A stretch of 64,000 nucleotides of DNA, from contig NC_092673.1 in the NCBI RefSeq assembly GCF_964355755.1, forward strand, positions 25,737,001-25,801,000, in the 5' to 3' direction. This document shows positions 22,951-34,710 of the stretch, piece after piece; positions within the stretch are counted from its first letter, which is position 1; the number at the start of each line of letters is the position of its first letter. This stretch comes from Antedon mediterranea. Lineage: Eukaryota; Echinodermata; Crinoidea; Comatulida; Antedonidae. Below the pieces are notes generated by a model that did no database searches, was not told the DNA's origin, and worked only from the letters and a program-made list of their open reading frames with translations. The position numbers were made by a program, and so were the translations under genes.

Positions 22951-24050
22951 GGCATAAGTAACAAATATGATAGGATAAAAATCATTCGTATACTTCCGTT
23001 TTATTTTATTTTGCAATTAAATTAATATATATTTATTACACAATTATTATATATAGCATATAACAAGGTTAAATAGTTAAAAACAAGAAAATAGGCACGT
23101 AATATAATATACTTCATCAATGTTCTGTAGCACACGTAATTATAAATTATCCATGACTTTTACTATCATTTACAATAAATAAAGTAAACTTATTTTGTGT
23201 TTAATTAATTTAATTTAAAATTTAAATTATCTTTATTAATCCTTTTGAAAATTCATTGACCTATATATATATAAATATTAAATTAAATGTACAAAAACAT
23301 CATAAATAAAATATATACATATCTATTTCAATACTTCTTAAAATAATATAGGACTATGTGACTTTTTAGTGTCATCCTGTATAAATATATTAAATAGTTA
23401 TATACATAAATAAATATTCGTAAAATTTATAAAACGATGGAGACACCTGTAATATATTATATTTTCTAAAGGCATTGTAACCTATTACACAATTATTATA
23501 AAAGCAAGTAAAATCGAGAAATCTTAGCATTATTGGAGCACTTATGAAAGACAAAACATTACATTCAGCAAAATAATTCAACCAATCACTCTTGAAGCAT
23601 CTTCTATAATCTATATCATTACATAGTTTTATCATTCACTGAATATCATATAAAAATATGTAATTAATAGTAAATTATTGCTTCTTTCTGATTGGTTTAA
23701 AGCTAACACGCTATAATTTAATAAAGATAAAGTTATATTTGTATCCATTTTTATTTCATTTTATATTGAAATTGAACTATTTAAAAAACTTTTAGAACTT
23801 ATTGCAATCTGCTCTGGAAAACTGTAATATAGCTAATCTTCAATTAATGGATTTTGAAAATCTGTTACAGCGACTATGAGGTTTCGATCATATCCTTCCA
23901 ACACCATAAGCGTTTCTTTGTATAAAGTAAGTTGTTCTGTTGATATAGTACAATTGACTGGTATTTTCGTCGAAGTTTCTTCTACTAGCTAAAAAAAAAC
24001 AATAATTAGTATCTTTAACGTGTATCAACAATATTATATTAGTATAAAGT

Positions 24051-24133
24051 TCAGTCTACACTATCAAACTATTTTGACATATCACATATTTTGTCGCATA
24101 ACATTTGAAGTATAGACAGAGCTTAAAAGTACA
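24051..24133. mobile_element. MITE, CTATCAAAC family, short copy in gene D
   Basis: CAGTCTACACTATCAAACTA at the left and TATAGACAGAGCTT at the right, with most of the core deleted. It is in the last intron of gene D and has a matching copy in gene E at 38285-38359, so it predates the D/E duplication. Confidence 0.65.
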
Positions 24134-24261
24134 TCTAGTGTTCTTTGTTTTGTTAAACGTACTGTACCTCTAATATGAGTTGCCAGTTCAGACGAAAGTC
24201 TATCAACCAAGAACTCAACTCCATATTACTTACAGATTACTAATATAGTGTAGCTTATATA

Positions 24262-24515
24262 AGCCGGTGAGGTTAGGTGAGTCCCGTGTTATCTGAACGT
24301 AGGGGAATGAGCTGTTGGCTCATTGTACTAAGCCTCGGCATTATGTGGTAGGGTGGCCAGTTCCGTGTCGCCTTTTTTCTCCCTAGTATTTTTCAACAAG
24401 GTACTTATTTTACAGCTGAGTGGACTGGGAGTTGTCGGGAATTGAACCCGGGTCTATCTGTATGATATTCAAGTGTTCTAACCACTCGGCTATCCAACTT
24501 CCCCTATGAGCCGGT
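24262..24515 (-). mobile_element. tRNA-derived SINE, subtype 2, in gene D last intron
   Basis: The minus-strand head has A box TAGCCGAGTGG and B box GGTTCAATTCC, followed by a body of about 170 bp. It is flanked by AGCCGGT on both sides, a likely target-site duplication. The same insertion at the same site is in gene E (38497-38742) and absent from gene C, so it dates between the C and D/E splits. Confidence 0.75.
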
Positions 24516-25524
24516 ATGATTGTGTAAATAATTGGTACTAAATCAGCAGATTGGAATTCTGTTTCCTATTAAATTACCTTCCAATCAAATTCTGTCAAAA
24601 TTGTTTTCGATTGTATCTCTTACTTTCTTAATATTATTAACTATTATGTAACACGAGTTCATAAAGATTACAGACGTTTGTTATAATATTATTAATAACA
24701 ATAGGCTAATAATAATAATACAAATAATACAAATTTAACAATTTAACGAATTCAAGCAAGATTAAGAAAAGATGGAATTATTTTTCCATTCTGTTTTAAT
24801 ATAATATGTTTATTAAGTTTTGTGTTAGATTATATTTCATTGTTCACAGGTTATTTTTGAGTTCCGTACTTACTTTATTCTTTATCTTGCTAATAACTTC
24901 ATCTGTAGATGTAATAATTTTCTGAAATGCGTTAACGTAGTTAGTAGGATAATCTTTGTATACAGTAGCTTCAGTAGATTTAATTCGTAAGATGTATTCC
25001 TTATAACCTTCCAAGGTGTGCATGTTCATATCAAGTATATCCTACAAAATAGTAATAAATATGCATGTAAATTCACTGTCCTTACTTTTTCTACATTAAG
25101 AATATTAATTAAGATGTAGGTTTACAACAATGCTTAAAAAGTAAATTTCAGACAAAAACGGAGCAAATTACATAAAGTTGCAAAGTATAAAGCACATGGA
25201 GTAATCATAATGGAAGAGGCAACATAGTTATTATGTGACGAATCGTCAAATGAAATGTTTAATAACCTATGTGTCCAAACATTTCCCCTGTAGGACTGCA
25301 TTTCACGGTGCAAAAAACCATACTGACCGTTTACATGACCATGGGTACAATTCGAGATTAGCGCCTAAATAAAGTAGCATCCTACAGTATTTTATATTCA
25401 TCATCACTTATAAGGGATATAATATTAATAGTAATAGGTATAATTATGTTCTTTTTGTCGTAATCCGTGCTCACGAGACTTTTCAGAATAAAGTATTTAT
25501 CCAAACCATCATCGTCTCTGTTTT

Positions 25525-25548
25525 ACACACACACACACACACACACAT
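25525..25548. repeat. CA microsatellite in gene D intron 4
   Basis: About 12 CA units next to gene D exon 4. The gene E counterpart near 39771 is short and interrupted (CACACACACCCATACACA), so its length changed after duplication. Confidence 0.85.
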
Positions 25549-26465
25549 AGCAAGCCTAACTGCAAAGTAGTAATTATTTTTACCTGATCTGTGTGATTTA
25601 TATTAAATGCTGATTCTGGTAATCCACCACTAGTAGGCATGTTAAGGTGCATATTTTAGGCAAATCCTTCAAATTGTGATAATATTTTGAAACTTTGCAC
25701 AGTTATTCATTAGGGTGTCAAAAACATAAAATGGAAGGGTTGCACAAAATTTGGTCAGGGGAAAGCCGCCATTTTGGATTTCAAAATGGCGGACCCCAAA
25801 TTTTCACTTTTCAGGTATATCTCTGCTAAAAAGGCACCTAGAGTTCTGATTTTAGTTGCAAATTATATGGTAGTGGGGTCACCAAACATATTGGTATAAC
25901 TAAAATTTTGATTGCATGGCGGCCATGTTTGATTTCAAAATGGCGGACCCCAAATTTTCACTTTTCAGGTATATCTCTGCTAAAAAGGCACCTAGAGTTC
26001 TGATTTTAGGTGCAAATTATATGGTAGTGGGGTCACCAAACATATTGGTATAACTAACATTTTGATTGCATGGCGGCCATGTTGGATTTCAAAATGGCGG
26101 ACTTCAAATTTTCACTTTTCAGGTATATCTCTGCTAAAAAGGCACCTAGAGTTCTGATTTTAGGTGCAAATTATATGGTAATGGGGTCACCAAACATATT
26201 AGTATAACTAACATTTTGATTGCATGGTGGCCATTTTGGATTTCAAAATGGCGGACCCCAAATTTTCACTTTTCAGGTATATCTCTGCTAAAAGGGTACA
26301 CAGAGTTCTGATTTTAGGTGCAAATTATATGGTAATGGGTCACCAAACATTGGTATAACGTCTTTGATTGCATTGCCGCCGGCGGCCATTTTGAACGTAG
26401 CTCAAACTGTACTGGCTTTACACTATTTGTTTATGTTTATAGTTACATGCATTTAACATGGACAC

Positions 26466-27371
26466 TTATTGTATGTCACATTTTCCCTGGCAACCACACA
26501 GCTCTGTATATCGTAAATCACTCTTTCTGCATTTACAGCGTCCAAGATCACATTCGGTGTGTCCACAGCGAATTAAAACCTTTGTGACATCTGAGAGTGT
26601 GGAGCACTGTGGCGCAGTGGTTAGAGCATTGGACTTGCAATCAAGAGGTTGCTGGTTCAAGCCCGGTCGGTCACTGCAGTGTTGGGTCCTTAAGCAAGAT
26701 TCTTTATCCACATTGTTCCTCCCCACCAGATGATAGAAATTGGTACCGGTATGTAAAAAGTACTGGGAAGGTAAATCAGACTCGTTTGTGCGGGAGGAGT
26801 GGCGTACCCCCACAAACATACACACTTAGTGGAGTCTGGCACAAACGCTAAAGAAATGGAGATGGGCACCACGGCCATTATCATTAGCTTAGGTCTCGAC
26901 ACTTTACCTTACAGACAATGACATCCTATCGAAAACTGAAGTCATTAATGGCATCTTTTTCCAAGTCGGGTTAAATGTAGCTTTACCTTTTCCTTGAACA
27001 GATGAAGTTGTATCACAACCGCTAAAGGAATGAAAGAACAAGTAAGCGGCTGATGCTTGTGGTCCAAGAGAAGAAACAATCTCGTGTATTGGGATGTGCT
27101 TCCCCACTCCAAACTCGATTCAAAACTTGTGGATCCTAGGTATTCTGTGGAAAGCTGACAATGCAATAACAATAACATCACTGTCTACAGTCTTGACAAG
27201 AATGCGCGGAAAAATTTCAGCGGCATGTTTAACATGAACAAACATACATTCATCTGCCTCTATGTTACATGGCATCAGCAGTTGTATATTTACAGACTGG
27301 TTTGTTGCTGCTCTGTCTCCTAGAGACCCTACAAACATTCCGTGATTTGTGTCAACTTCGATCAGTGACAC
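26466..27371 (-). pseudogene. Transposon ORF, left-arm copy (broken)
   Basis: Pieces read from 27371 down: GMFVGSLGDRAATNQ, CNIEADECMFVHVKHAAEI, VKTVDSDVIVIALSAF, GKHIPIHEIVSSLG, then SGCDTTSSVQGKGKATF, and a Cys-rich end RCKCRKSDL...CGCQGKCD near 26466-26590. The motif order (EEAD-R-M, TVDSDV, IPIHEI, SGCDT, then a CXC-like Cys cluster) belongs to a multi-copy ORF family I recall from marine invertebrate genomes but cannot name. Stops, frameshifts and a nested SINE (26596-26880) interrupt it. The aspartates of VDSDV might be metal ligands; this is inference. Confidence 0.6.
26596..26880 (+). mobile_element. tRNA-derived SINE, subtype 3, nested in the transposon (copy 1)
   Basis: The head has the A-box-like GGCGCAGTGGTTAGAGC and B box GGTTCAAGCCC. 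It is followed by TTGGGTCCTTAAGCAAGATT, a body motif typical of marine tRNA-SINEs. It interrupts the left-arm ORF where the right arm still has coding sequence. An identical copy is at 30330-30614. Confidence 0.75.
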
Positions 27372-27399
27372 GACTAGATTGGTTTTTCGATAGATACTT

Positions 27400-28412
27400 T
27401 AATGACAGTTTAAAGTCTGGTACGCGTTCAAACCGCGTTTCTGGTGTAAGGAGGGTCGTTAAAGCCAGCGGGAGCATGCCCAACAATTGGACCACATTTT
27501 TTAGATTTGATGACAACAAATCAGAGTTGTTTTCATTTATTGTAACTGAAGTAGTAGAGAACATTGGCACAAATCAAGGAATGTTTGTAGGGTCTTTGGG
27601 AGACAGAGCTGTAACAAACCAGTAAATATACAATCGCTGATGCCATGTAACATAGAAGAGGCAGATGAACGTATGTTTGTTCACGTTAAACTTGCCGCTG
27701 AAATTTTCGACGCATTGTCAAGACTGTACACAGTGATGTTGTTGTCAGCTTTCCACAGAATACCTGGCATCCACGAGCTTCTGATCGAGTTTGGAGTGGG
27801 GAAGCACTTGAAGTACATCCCAATACATGAGATTGCTTCTTCTCTTGGATCACAAGCATCAGCCGCTTACTTGTTCTTTCATACCATTAGCGGTTGTGAT
27901 AGAACTTCATCTGTTTAAGGAAAAGGTAAAGCTACATTTAACGAGACTTTGAAAAAGATGCCATGTATGACTCCAGTTTTTGAGAGGATGTCATTGTCTG
28001 TAGGGCATGTTAATGAAACAGACACAGATTATCTAGAACAGTTTGTTGTAACTATGTCTACTGCAGAACATTTAATGATGCAAGACGATATCTTTTTACA
28101 AGAGAAAGACTATTGAAAATATCCCCCAACATCTGCGGCATTAAGAGAACATGTGAAGCGGAAGCCAGGAAGTGGTACGAATGTCTAGATGCATTCAGGG
28201 TTGAACAGGACCCAGCAAACTGGGGATAGAGGAAGGACGGCAACAAATTTAGTCCAGCTTGGAGTTCATTGCTTGGAGAACTTTCAGATGTCACAAAGGT
28301 TTTAATTCGCTTTGGACACACCGACTGTGATCTTGGATGATGTAAATGCAGAAAGAGTGATTTACGATGTACAGAGCTGTGTGGTTGCCAGGGAAAATGT
28401 GACCTACAATAA
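27400..28412 (+). pseudogene. Transposon ORF, right-arm copy (broken)
   Basis: Pieces on the plus strand: GVRRVVKASGSMPNNWTTFF, RFDDNKSELFSFIV, EEADERMFVHVKLAAEIF, IPIHEIASSLGSQASAAYL, FHTISGCDRTSSV, then a stop in place of the next codon. It continues through KMPCMTPVFERMSLSV and a Cys cluster CKCRKSDLRCTELCGCQGKC near 28330-28405. It is the mirror copy of the left-arm ORF and more complete, but still carries several stops and a frameshift. Confidence 0.6.
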
Positions 28413-30199
28413 GTGTCCGTGTTAAATGCATGTAATTATGAACATAAACACATATTGTAAAGCCAGTACGGGTTGAGCTACATTCAAAATGGCCGCCATG
28501 CAATCAATGACGTTATACTAATATGTTTGTTGACCTCAATACTATATTATACTTTGTACCTAAAATTATAACTGTAGGTACCGTACTGAAACATTTTGAG
28601 TTCGCCATTTTGAAATTCAAAATGACCGCCATGCAATAAAAATGTCAGTTAAATACCAATATGTTTGGTTACGCATTACCATATAATTGGCACCTAAAAT
28701 CAGAACTCTGTACCTTTTTAGCAGAGATACCTGAAAAGTGAAAATTTGAAGTCCGCCATTTTGAAATCCAAAATGGCCGCCGTGCAATCAAAATGTTAGT
28801 TATACCAATATGTTTGGTGACCCCATTAACATATAATTTGCACCTAAAATCAGAACTCTAGGTGCCTTTTTCGCAGAGATATACCTGAAAAATGGAAATT
28901 TGAAATCCGCCATTTTGAAATCCAACATGGCCGCCATAGAATCAAAATGTTAGTTATACCAGTATGTTTGGTGACCCCACTACCATATAATTTGCACCTA
29001 AAATCAGAACTCTAGGTGCCTCTTTAGCAGAGAAATACCTAAAAAGTGAAAATTTGAAGTCCGCCATTTTGAAATCCAAAATGGCCGCCATGCAATTAAA
29101 ATGTTAGTTATACCAATATGTTGGGTGACCCCATTACCATATAATTTGCACCTAAATTCAGAACTCTAGGTGCCTATTTAGCAGAGATATACCTGAAAAG
29201 TGAACAATTTGGGTCCGCCATTTTGAAATCCAAAATGGCGGCTTTCCCCTGACCAAATTTTGTGCAACCCTTCCATTTCATATTTTTGACACCCTAATGA
29301 ATAACTGTGCAAAGTTTCAGAATGTTATCACAATTTGAAGGATTGGGTCACTTAACAGGCCTACTAGTAGGCATGTTAAGGTGCATATTTTAGGCAAATC
29401 CTTCAAATTGTGATAATATTTTGAAACTTTGCACAGTTATTCATTAGGGTGTCAAAAACATAAAATGGAAGGGTTGCACAAAATTTGGTCAGGGGAAAGC
29501 CGCCATTTTGGATTTCAAAATGGCGGACCCCAAATTTTCACTTTTCAGGTATATCTCTGCTAAAAAGGCACCTAGAGTTCTGATTTTAGTTGCAAATTAT
29601 ATGGTAGTGGGGTCACCAAACATATTGGTATAACTAAAATTTTGATTGCATGGCGGCCATGTTTGATTTCAAAATGGCGGACCCCAAATTTTCACTTTTC
29701 AGGTATATCTCTGCTAAAAAGGCACCTAGAGTTCTGATTTTAGGTGCAAATTATATGGTAGTGGGGTCACCAAACATATTGGTATAACTAACATTTTGAT
29801 TGCATGGCGGCCATGTTGGATTTCAAAATGGCGGACTTCAAATTTTCACTTTTCAGGTATATCTCTGCTAAAAAGGCACCTAGAGTTCTGATTTTAGGTG
29901 CAAATTATATGGTAATGGGGTCACCAAACATATTAGTATAACTAACATTTTGATTGCATGGTGGCCATTTTGGATTTCAAAATGGCGGACCCCAAATTTT
30001 CACTTTTCAGGTATATCTCTGCTAAAAGGGTACACAGAGTTCTGATTTTAGGTGCAAATTATATGGTAATGGGTCACCAAACATTGGTATAACGTCTTTG
30101 ATTGCATTGCCGCCGGCGGCCATTTTGAACGTAGCTCAAACTGTACTGGCTTTACACTATTTGTTTATGTTTATAGTTACATGCATTTAACATGGACAC

Positions 30200-31105
30200 T
30201 TATTGTATGTCACATTTTCCCTGGCAACCACACAGCTCTGTATATCGTAAATCACTCTTTCTGCATTTACAGCGTCCAAGATCACATTCGGTGTGTCCAC
30301 AGCGAATTAAAACCTTTGTGACATCTGAGAGTGTGGAGCACTGTGGCGCAGTGGTTAGAGCATTGGACTTGCAATCAAGAGGTTGCTGGTTCAAGCCCGG
30401 TCGGTCACTGCAGTGTTGGGTCCTTAAGCAAGATTCTTTATCCACATTGTTCCTCCCCACCAGATGATAGAAATTGGTACCGGTATGTAAAAAGTACTGG
30501 GAAGGTAAATCAGACTCGTTTGTGCGGGAGGAGTGGCGTACCCCCACAAACATACACACTTAGTGGAGTCTGGCACAAACGCTAAAGAAATGGAGATGGG
30601 CACCACGGCCATTATCATTAGCTTAGGTCTCGACACTTTACCTTACAGACAATGACATCCTATCGAAAACTGAAGTCATTAATGGCATCTTTTTCCAAGT
30701 CGGGTTAAATGTAGCTTTACCTTTTCCTTGAACAGATGAAGTTGTATCACAACCGCTAAAGGAATGAAAGAACAAGTAAGCGGCTGATGCTTGTGGTCCA
30801 AGAGAAGAAACAATCTCGTGTATTGGGATGTGCTTCCCCACTCCAAACTCGATTCAAAACTTGTGGATCCTAGGTATTCTGTGGAAAGCTGACAATGCAA
30901 TAACAATAACATCACTGTCTACAGTCTTGACAAGAATGCGCGGAAAAATTTCAGCGGCATGTTTAACATGAACAAACATACATTCATCTGCCTCTATGTT
31001 ACATGGCATCAGCAGTTGTATATTTACAGACTGGTTTGTTGCTGCTCTGTCTCCTAGAGACCCTACAAACATTCCGTGATTTGTGTCAACTTCGATCAGT
31101 GACAC
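30200..31105 (-). pseudogene. Transposon ORF, left-arm copy in element copy 2 (broken)
   Basis: Same sequence as 26466-27371 shifted by 3734 bp, with the same stops, frameshifts and nested SINE (30330-30614). Confidence 0.6.
30330..30614 (+). mobile_element. tRNA-derived SINE, subtype 3, nested in the transposon (copy 2)
   Basis: Identical to 26596-26880. Because it is present in both copies at the same place, the SINE was inside the element before the two transposon copies arose. Confidence 0.75.
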
Positions 31106-31133
31106 GACTAGATTGGTTTTTCGATAGATACTT

Positions 31134-32146
31134 TAATGACAGTTTAAAGTCTGGTACGCGTTCAAACCGCGTTTCTGGTGTAAGGAGGGTCGTTAAAGCC
31201 AGCGGGAGCATGCCCAACAATTGGACCACATTTTTTAGATTTGATGACAACAAATCAGAGTTGTTTTCATTTATTGTAACTGAAGTAGTAGAGAACATTG
31301 GCACAAATCAAGGAATGTTTGTAGGGTCTTTGGGAGACAGAGCTGTAACAAACCAGTAAATATACAATCGCTGATGCCATGTAACATAGAAGAGGCAGAT
31401 GAACGTATGTTTGTTCACGTTAAACTTGCCGCTGAAATTTTCGACGCATTGTCAAGACTGTACACAGTGATGTTGTTGTCAGCTTTCCACAGAATACCTG
31501 GCATCCACGAGCTTCTGATCGAGTTTGGAGTGGGGAAGCACTTGAAGTACATCCCAATACATGAGATTGCTTCTTCTCTTGGATCACAAGCATCAGCCGC
31601 TTACTTGTTCTTTCATACCATTAGCGGTTGTGATAGAACTTCATCTGTTTAAGGAAAAGGTAAAGCTACATTTAACGAGACTTTGAAAAAGATGCCATGT
31701 ATGACTCCAGTTTTTGAGAGGATGTCATTGTCTGTAGGGCATGTTAATGAAACAGACACAGATTATCTAGAACAGTTTGTTGTAACTATGTCTACTGCAG
31801 AACATTTAATGATGCAAGACGATATCTTTTTACAAGAGAAAGACTATTGAAAATATCCCCCAACATCTGCGGCATTAAGAGAACATGTGAAGCGGAAGCC
31901 AGGAAGTGGTACGAATGTCTAGATGCATTCAGGGTTGAACAGGACCCAGCAAACTGGGGATAGAGGAAGGACGGCAACAAATTTAGTCCAGCTTGGAGTT
32001 CATTGCTTGGAGAACTTTCAGATGTCACAAAGGTTTTAATTCGCTTTGGACACACCGACTGTGATCTTGGATGATGTAAATGCAGAAAGAGTGATTTACG
32101 ATGTACAGAGCTGTGTGGTTGCCAGGGAAAATGTGACCTACAATAA
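31134..32146 (+). pseudogene. Transposon ORF, right-arm copy in element copy 2 (broken)
   Basis: Same sequence and defects as 27400-28412, shifted by 3734 bp. Confidence 0.6.
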
Positions 32147-34696
32147 GTGTCCGTGTTAAATGCATGTAATTATGAACATAAACACATATTGTAAAGCCAG
32201 TACGGGTTGAGCTACATTCAAAATGGCCGCCATGCAATCAATGACGTTATACTAATATGTTTGTTGACCTCAATACTATATTATACTTTGTACCTAAAAT
32301 TATAACTGTAGGTACCGTACTGAAACATTTTGAGTTCGCCATTTTGAAATTCAAAATGACCGCCATGCAATAAAAATGTCAGTTAAATACCAATATGTTT
32401 GGTTACGCATTACCATATAATTGGCACCTAAAATCAGAACTCTGTACCTTTTTAGCAGAGATACCTGAAAAGTGAAAATTTGAAGTCCGCCATTTTGAAA
32501 TCCAAAATGGCCGCCGTGCAATCAAAATGTTAGTTATACCAATATGTTTGGTGACCCCATTAACATATAATTTGCACCTAAAATCAGAACTCTAGGTGCC
32601 TTTTTCGCAGAGATATACCTGAAAAATGGAAATTTGAAATCCGCCATTTTGAAATCCAACATGGCCGCCATAGAATCAAAATGTTAGTTATACCAGTATG
32701 TTTGGTGACCCCACTACCATATAATTTGCACCTAAAATCAGAACTCTAGGTGCCTCTTTAGCAGAGAAATACCTAAAAAGTGAAAATTTGAAGTCCGCCA
32801 TTTTGAAATCCAAAATGGCCGCCATGCAATTAAAATGTTAGTTATACCAATATGTTGGGTGACCCCATTACCATATAATTTGCACCTAAATTCAGAACTC
32901 TAGGTGCCTATTTAGCAGAGATATACCTGAAAAGTGAACAATTTGGGTCCGCCATTTTGAAATCCAAAATGGCGGCTTTCCCCTGACCAAATTTTGTGCA
33001 ACCCTTCCATTTCATATTTTTGACACCCTAATGAATAACTGTGCAAAGTTTCAGAATGTTATCACAATTTGAAGGATTGGGTCACTTAACAGGCCTACTA
33101 CACTAAATACGTCTTCCGTTAAGCCTACTTTATCAAATCGGCTTGTTTTCTACAATCAAAATATGAAACTCATTGCTACAAATTATGTATCACTGTAATA
33201 GTAAATAAGTACGATATTCCCCTCTTATGACTTTTCATTTGTTAGATAATGACTGGTAAATTGTACAGGAATATTCCAATTAATAATTAATTATAATAAT
33301 ATGAAGAGAATATTAATTTGGCAGTCGGTCACACACTACATCTTAACTGTCTCAGTGTCGTATATCTTCACATAAATATTTTGTATCATAGGAAGATTCG
33401 GTAATACAGCATCTCATGTGTTTCATGTGTGGGGTGGTCTGTATCATGTTACAACATTACAAATACTTACATAATGATTAAGAGTGTCAAGCGTAAGGTT
33501 TTTTAATGCTGCTGTTGCCGTTGCAAGTTCAGACCATGTCTGTACAAAACAAATGTTCAATAGTTATAGGAGATGAAATAATAATTATACTGTTTTAATA
33601 ATAGATATCTATTATCTAGGTGACTTGGAAAGTCAAAACTATCCTTTTTTTTGTACGTACGTACCATGCGAGAGAAAATAAACAGGACCTGTAGTTTCTC
33701 GTCATTGGGTATTTTTTAAATACGTTATGTCAACGCTTTTGTTCTTGGCTGAATAATGGTGTTTTAGATTCCCAATCATAAAGGCATGTTTGAACTCCTT
33801 AATTTTTTTTCAGTATTAGGCTATACATGGAAAACGATATCCTATGTTTAGGATTCGGTTGCTATGGCTTACCGTCACGTGACGTGAAACAGTCACACGG
33901 TTTATTGTCTCTAGACATAGTACAGTTGAAAAATTGCCTGAATTAACAACCCTTTTCCGACCTCAAAAACAGCGTACGGACCCCCGATTTTCATCCTAGC
34001 AAGGTACCGTAATAATAAATAAAACCTGGAGTACTTACAACGTTTCTTCGTATTGGATTTGCTGATGTACACTGTACAAAAACAGTCACTAAATTGATAG
34101 AGAAATAGAATGATTATAATTTAATTATAAACTTTTGAATGAGACTTGATTGTGAATAGAATATTAAAAGATAACTGGTTTAGTTGTTTCAATTTTAAGT
34201 CAAGTTAAAAGTTAATCTAAAAACTATTGGCCTTCTTTAAAAATATTATTACACAATTGTTTATACACATTTTGGGGCCCAAAATATTATAAAATAAAAA
34301 TAACGAAACATTGATAAGTTGTACAATATACATAGGCCAAAATAGTCTAGGTTCTAGACGGAGTTCCAAATATTTTTGGCACACATGGCGTTTAATACGT
34401 ATACTACTTCATAGCTCGTAGTTAAAGACAACATTGAAACGCCGACTGCTGGTGGACTAACATAAAAAAAATAACTACAGACTTAGGGCAAGTGTATAAG
34501 GCCAATATTAATTATATAATAATTAAAACTTAAAATGTTGTTTGTTTAAACTTACTGTAAATCAAACAGCAGATAGTAGCTATTTTTGTTGCATCCATCT
34601 TCATTCTATATTCGTTAGGTTAAGTCTGGTAGTCAGTAGTCTTCCTCTCTCTTATTGTCGATGCGATTTGGCTGATTAAATGATGATCCTAAACCA

Positions 34697-34710
34697 GTAT
34701 TTAAATAATC
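34697..34710 (-). promoter_or_regulatory. TATA-like box of gene D
   Basis: Minus strand GATTATTTAAATAC about 95 bp upstream of the first ATG at 34604. The position matches C, E and G, but the sequence is a weaker TATA than in F. Confidence 0.45.

Larger units (their letters stand above)
19681..23832. other. Intergenic between genes C and D
   Basis: 19681-20070 is gene C 5' flank similar to that of gene E. 19950-22130 is the modified second copy of the duplicated spacer, with a tandem pair of tRNA-like units inserted (20770-21312). 21313-21660 is sequence without a match elsewhere in the window. 22130-22820 matches 36380-37050. The relic last exon is at 22821-22950. 22990-23830 matches 37210-38067; the frames at minus 23390-23635 and 37625-37870 are copies of each other but show no family feature. 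Confidence 0.6.
25631..29366. mobile_element. Palindromic (foldback) DNA transposon, copy 1 of a head-to-tail dimer
   Basis: 3736 bp. The terminal inverted repeats begin TAGTAGGC and match over at least 150 bp. Each arm holds tandem subterminal repeats of about 155 bp built on AAAATGGCGGAC, TTTTCACTTTTCAGG, CTAGAGTTCTGATTTTAG and GGTCACCAAACATATT (about four in the left arm, five in the right). The inner arms carry inverted copies of one broken ORF: minus strand in the left arm, plus strand in the right. The insertion lies in gene D exon 4 with a 3-bp duplication (CAC), proved by the empty site in gene E. It shares its last TA with copy 2. The superfamily is unassigned and no DDE catalytic motif was identified. 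Confidence 0.85.
29365..33100. mobile_element. Palindromic (foldback) DNA transposon, copy 2 of the dimer
   Basis: Offset by exactly 3734 bp from copy 1; all open frames are identical and I see no difference in the text. Its first TA is shared with the end of copy 1 (GCCTACTAGTAGGC at the junction). The right end GCCTACTA is followed by the second CAC and the remaining half of gene D exon 4. The pair may be a true dimeric insertion, a later tandem duplication, or an assembly duplication. Confidence 0.85.
23833..34604 (-). pseudogene. Gene D: family member with exon 4 split by a transposon dimer
   Basis: Exons in coding order: 34604-34556 (16 codons plus 1 base), 34088-34039 (2 bases plus 16 codons), 33539-33471 (23), exon 4 split as 33149-33101 and 25630-25584, 25041-24874 (56), 23988-23833 (51 plus TAG). 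Without the insertion it would encode 194 residues, very close to gene E; for instance exon 3 (TWSELATATAALKNLTL) appears identical. The signal peptide reads ATKIATICCLIYMTVFVQC across exons 1-2. The two exon-4 pieces sum to 96 bp, three more than exon 4 of gene E, because CAC is duplicated at the insertion. Splice sites are intact, and all exons after the first intron are phase 0, so skipping exon 4 would keep the frame. It may therefore be a null allele or make a shorter protein. An AATAAA on the minus strand (23750-23755) lies about 80 bp after the stop. Confidence 0.85.

Noticed and set aside
23390-23635. Frame conserved at 37625-37870 as an extra gene
   Set aside because: The match reflects recent segmental duplication of non-coding DNA, and neither strand shows family motifs.
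24425-24505. tRNA gene on the minus strand
   Set aside because: Same reason: a SINE head flanked by target-site duplications, with a poorly paired acceptor stem.
26597-26851. Open frame in the nested SINE (MWSTVAQWLEHWTCNQ)
   Set aside because: It reads through the tRNA-like head of a SINE; such frames recur wherever the SINE does and do not indicate a gene.
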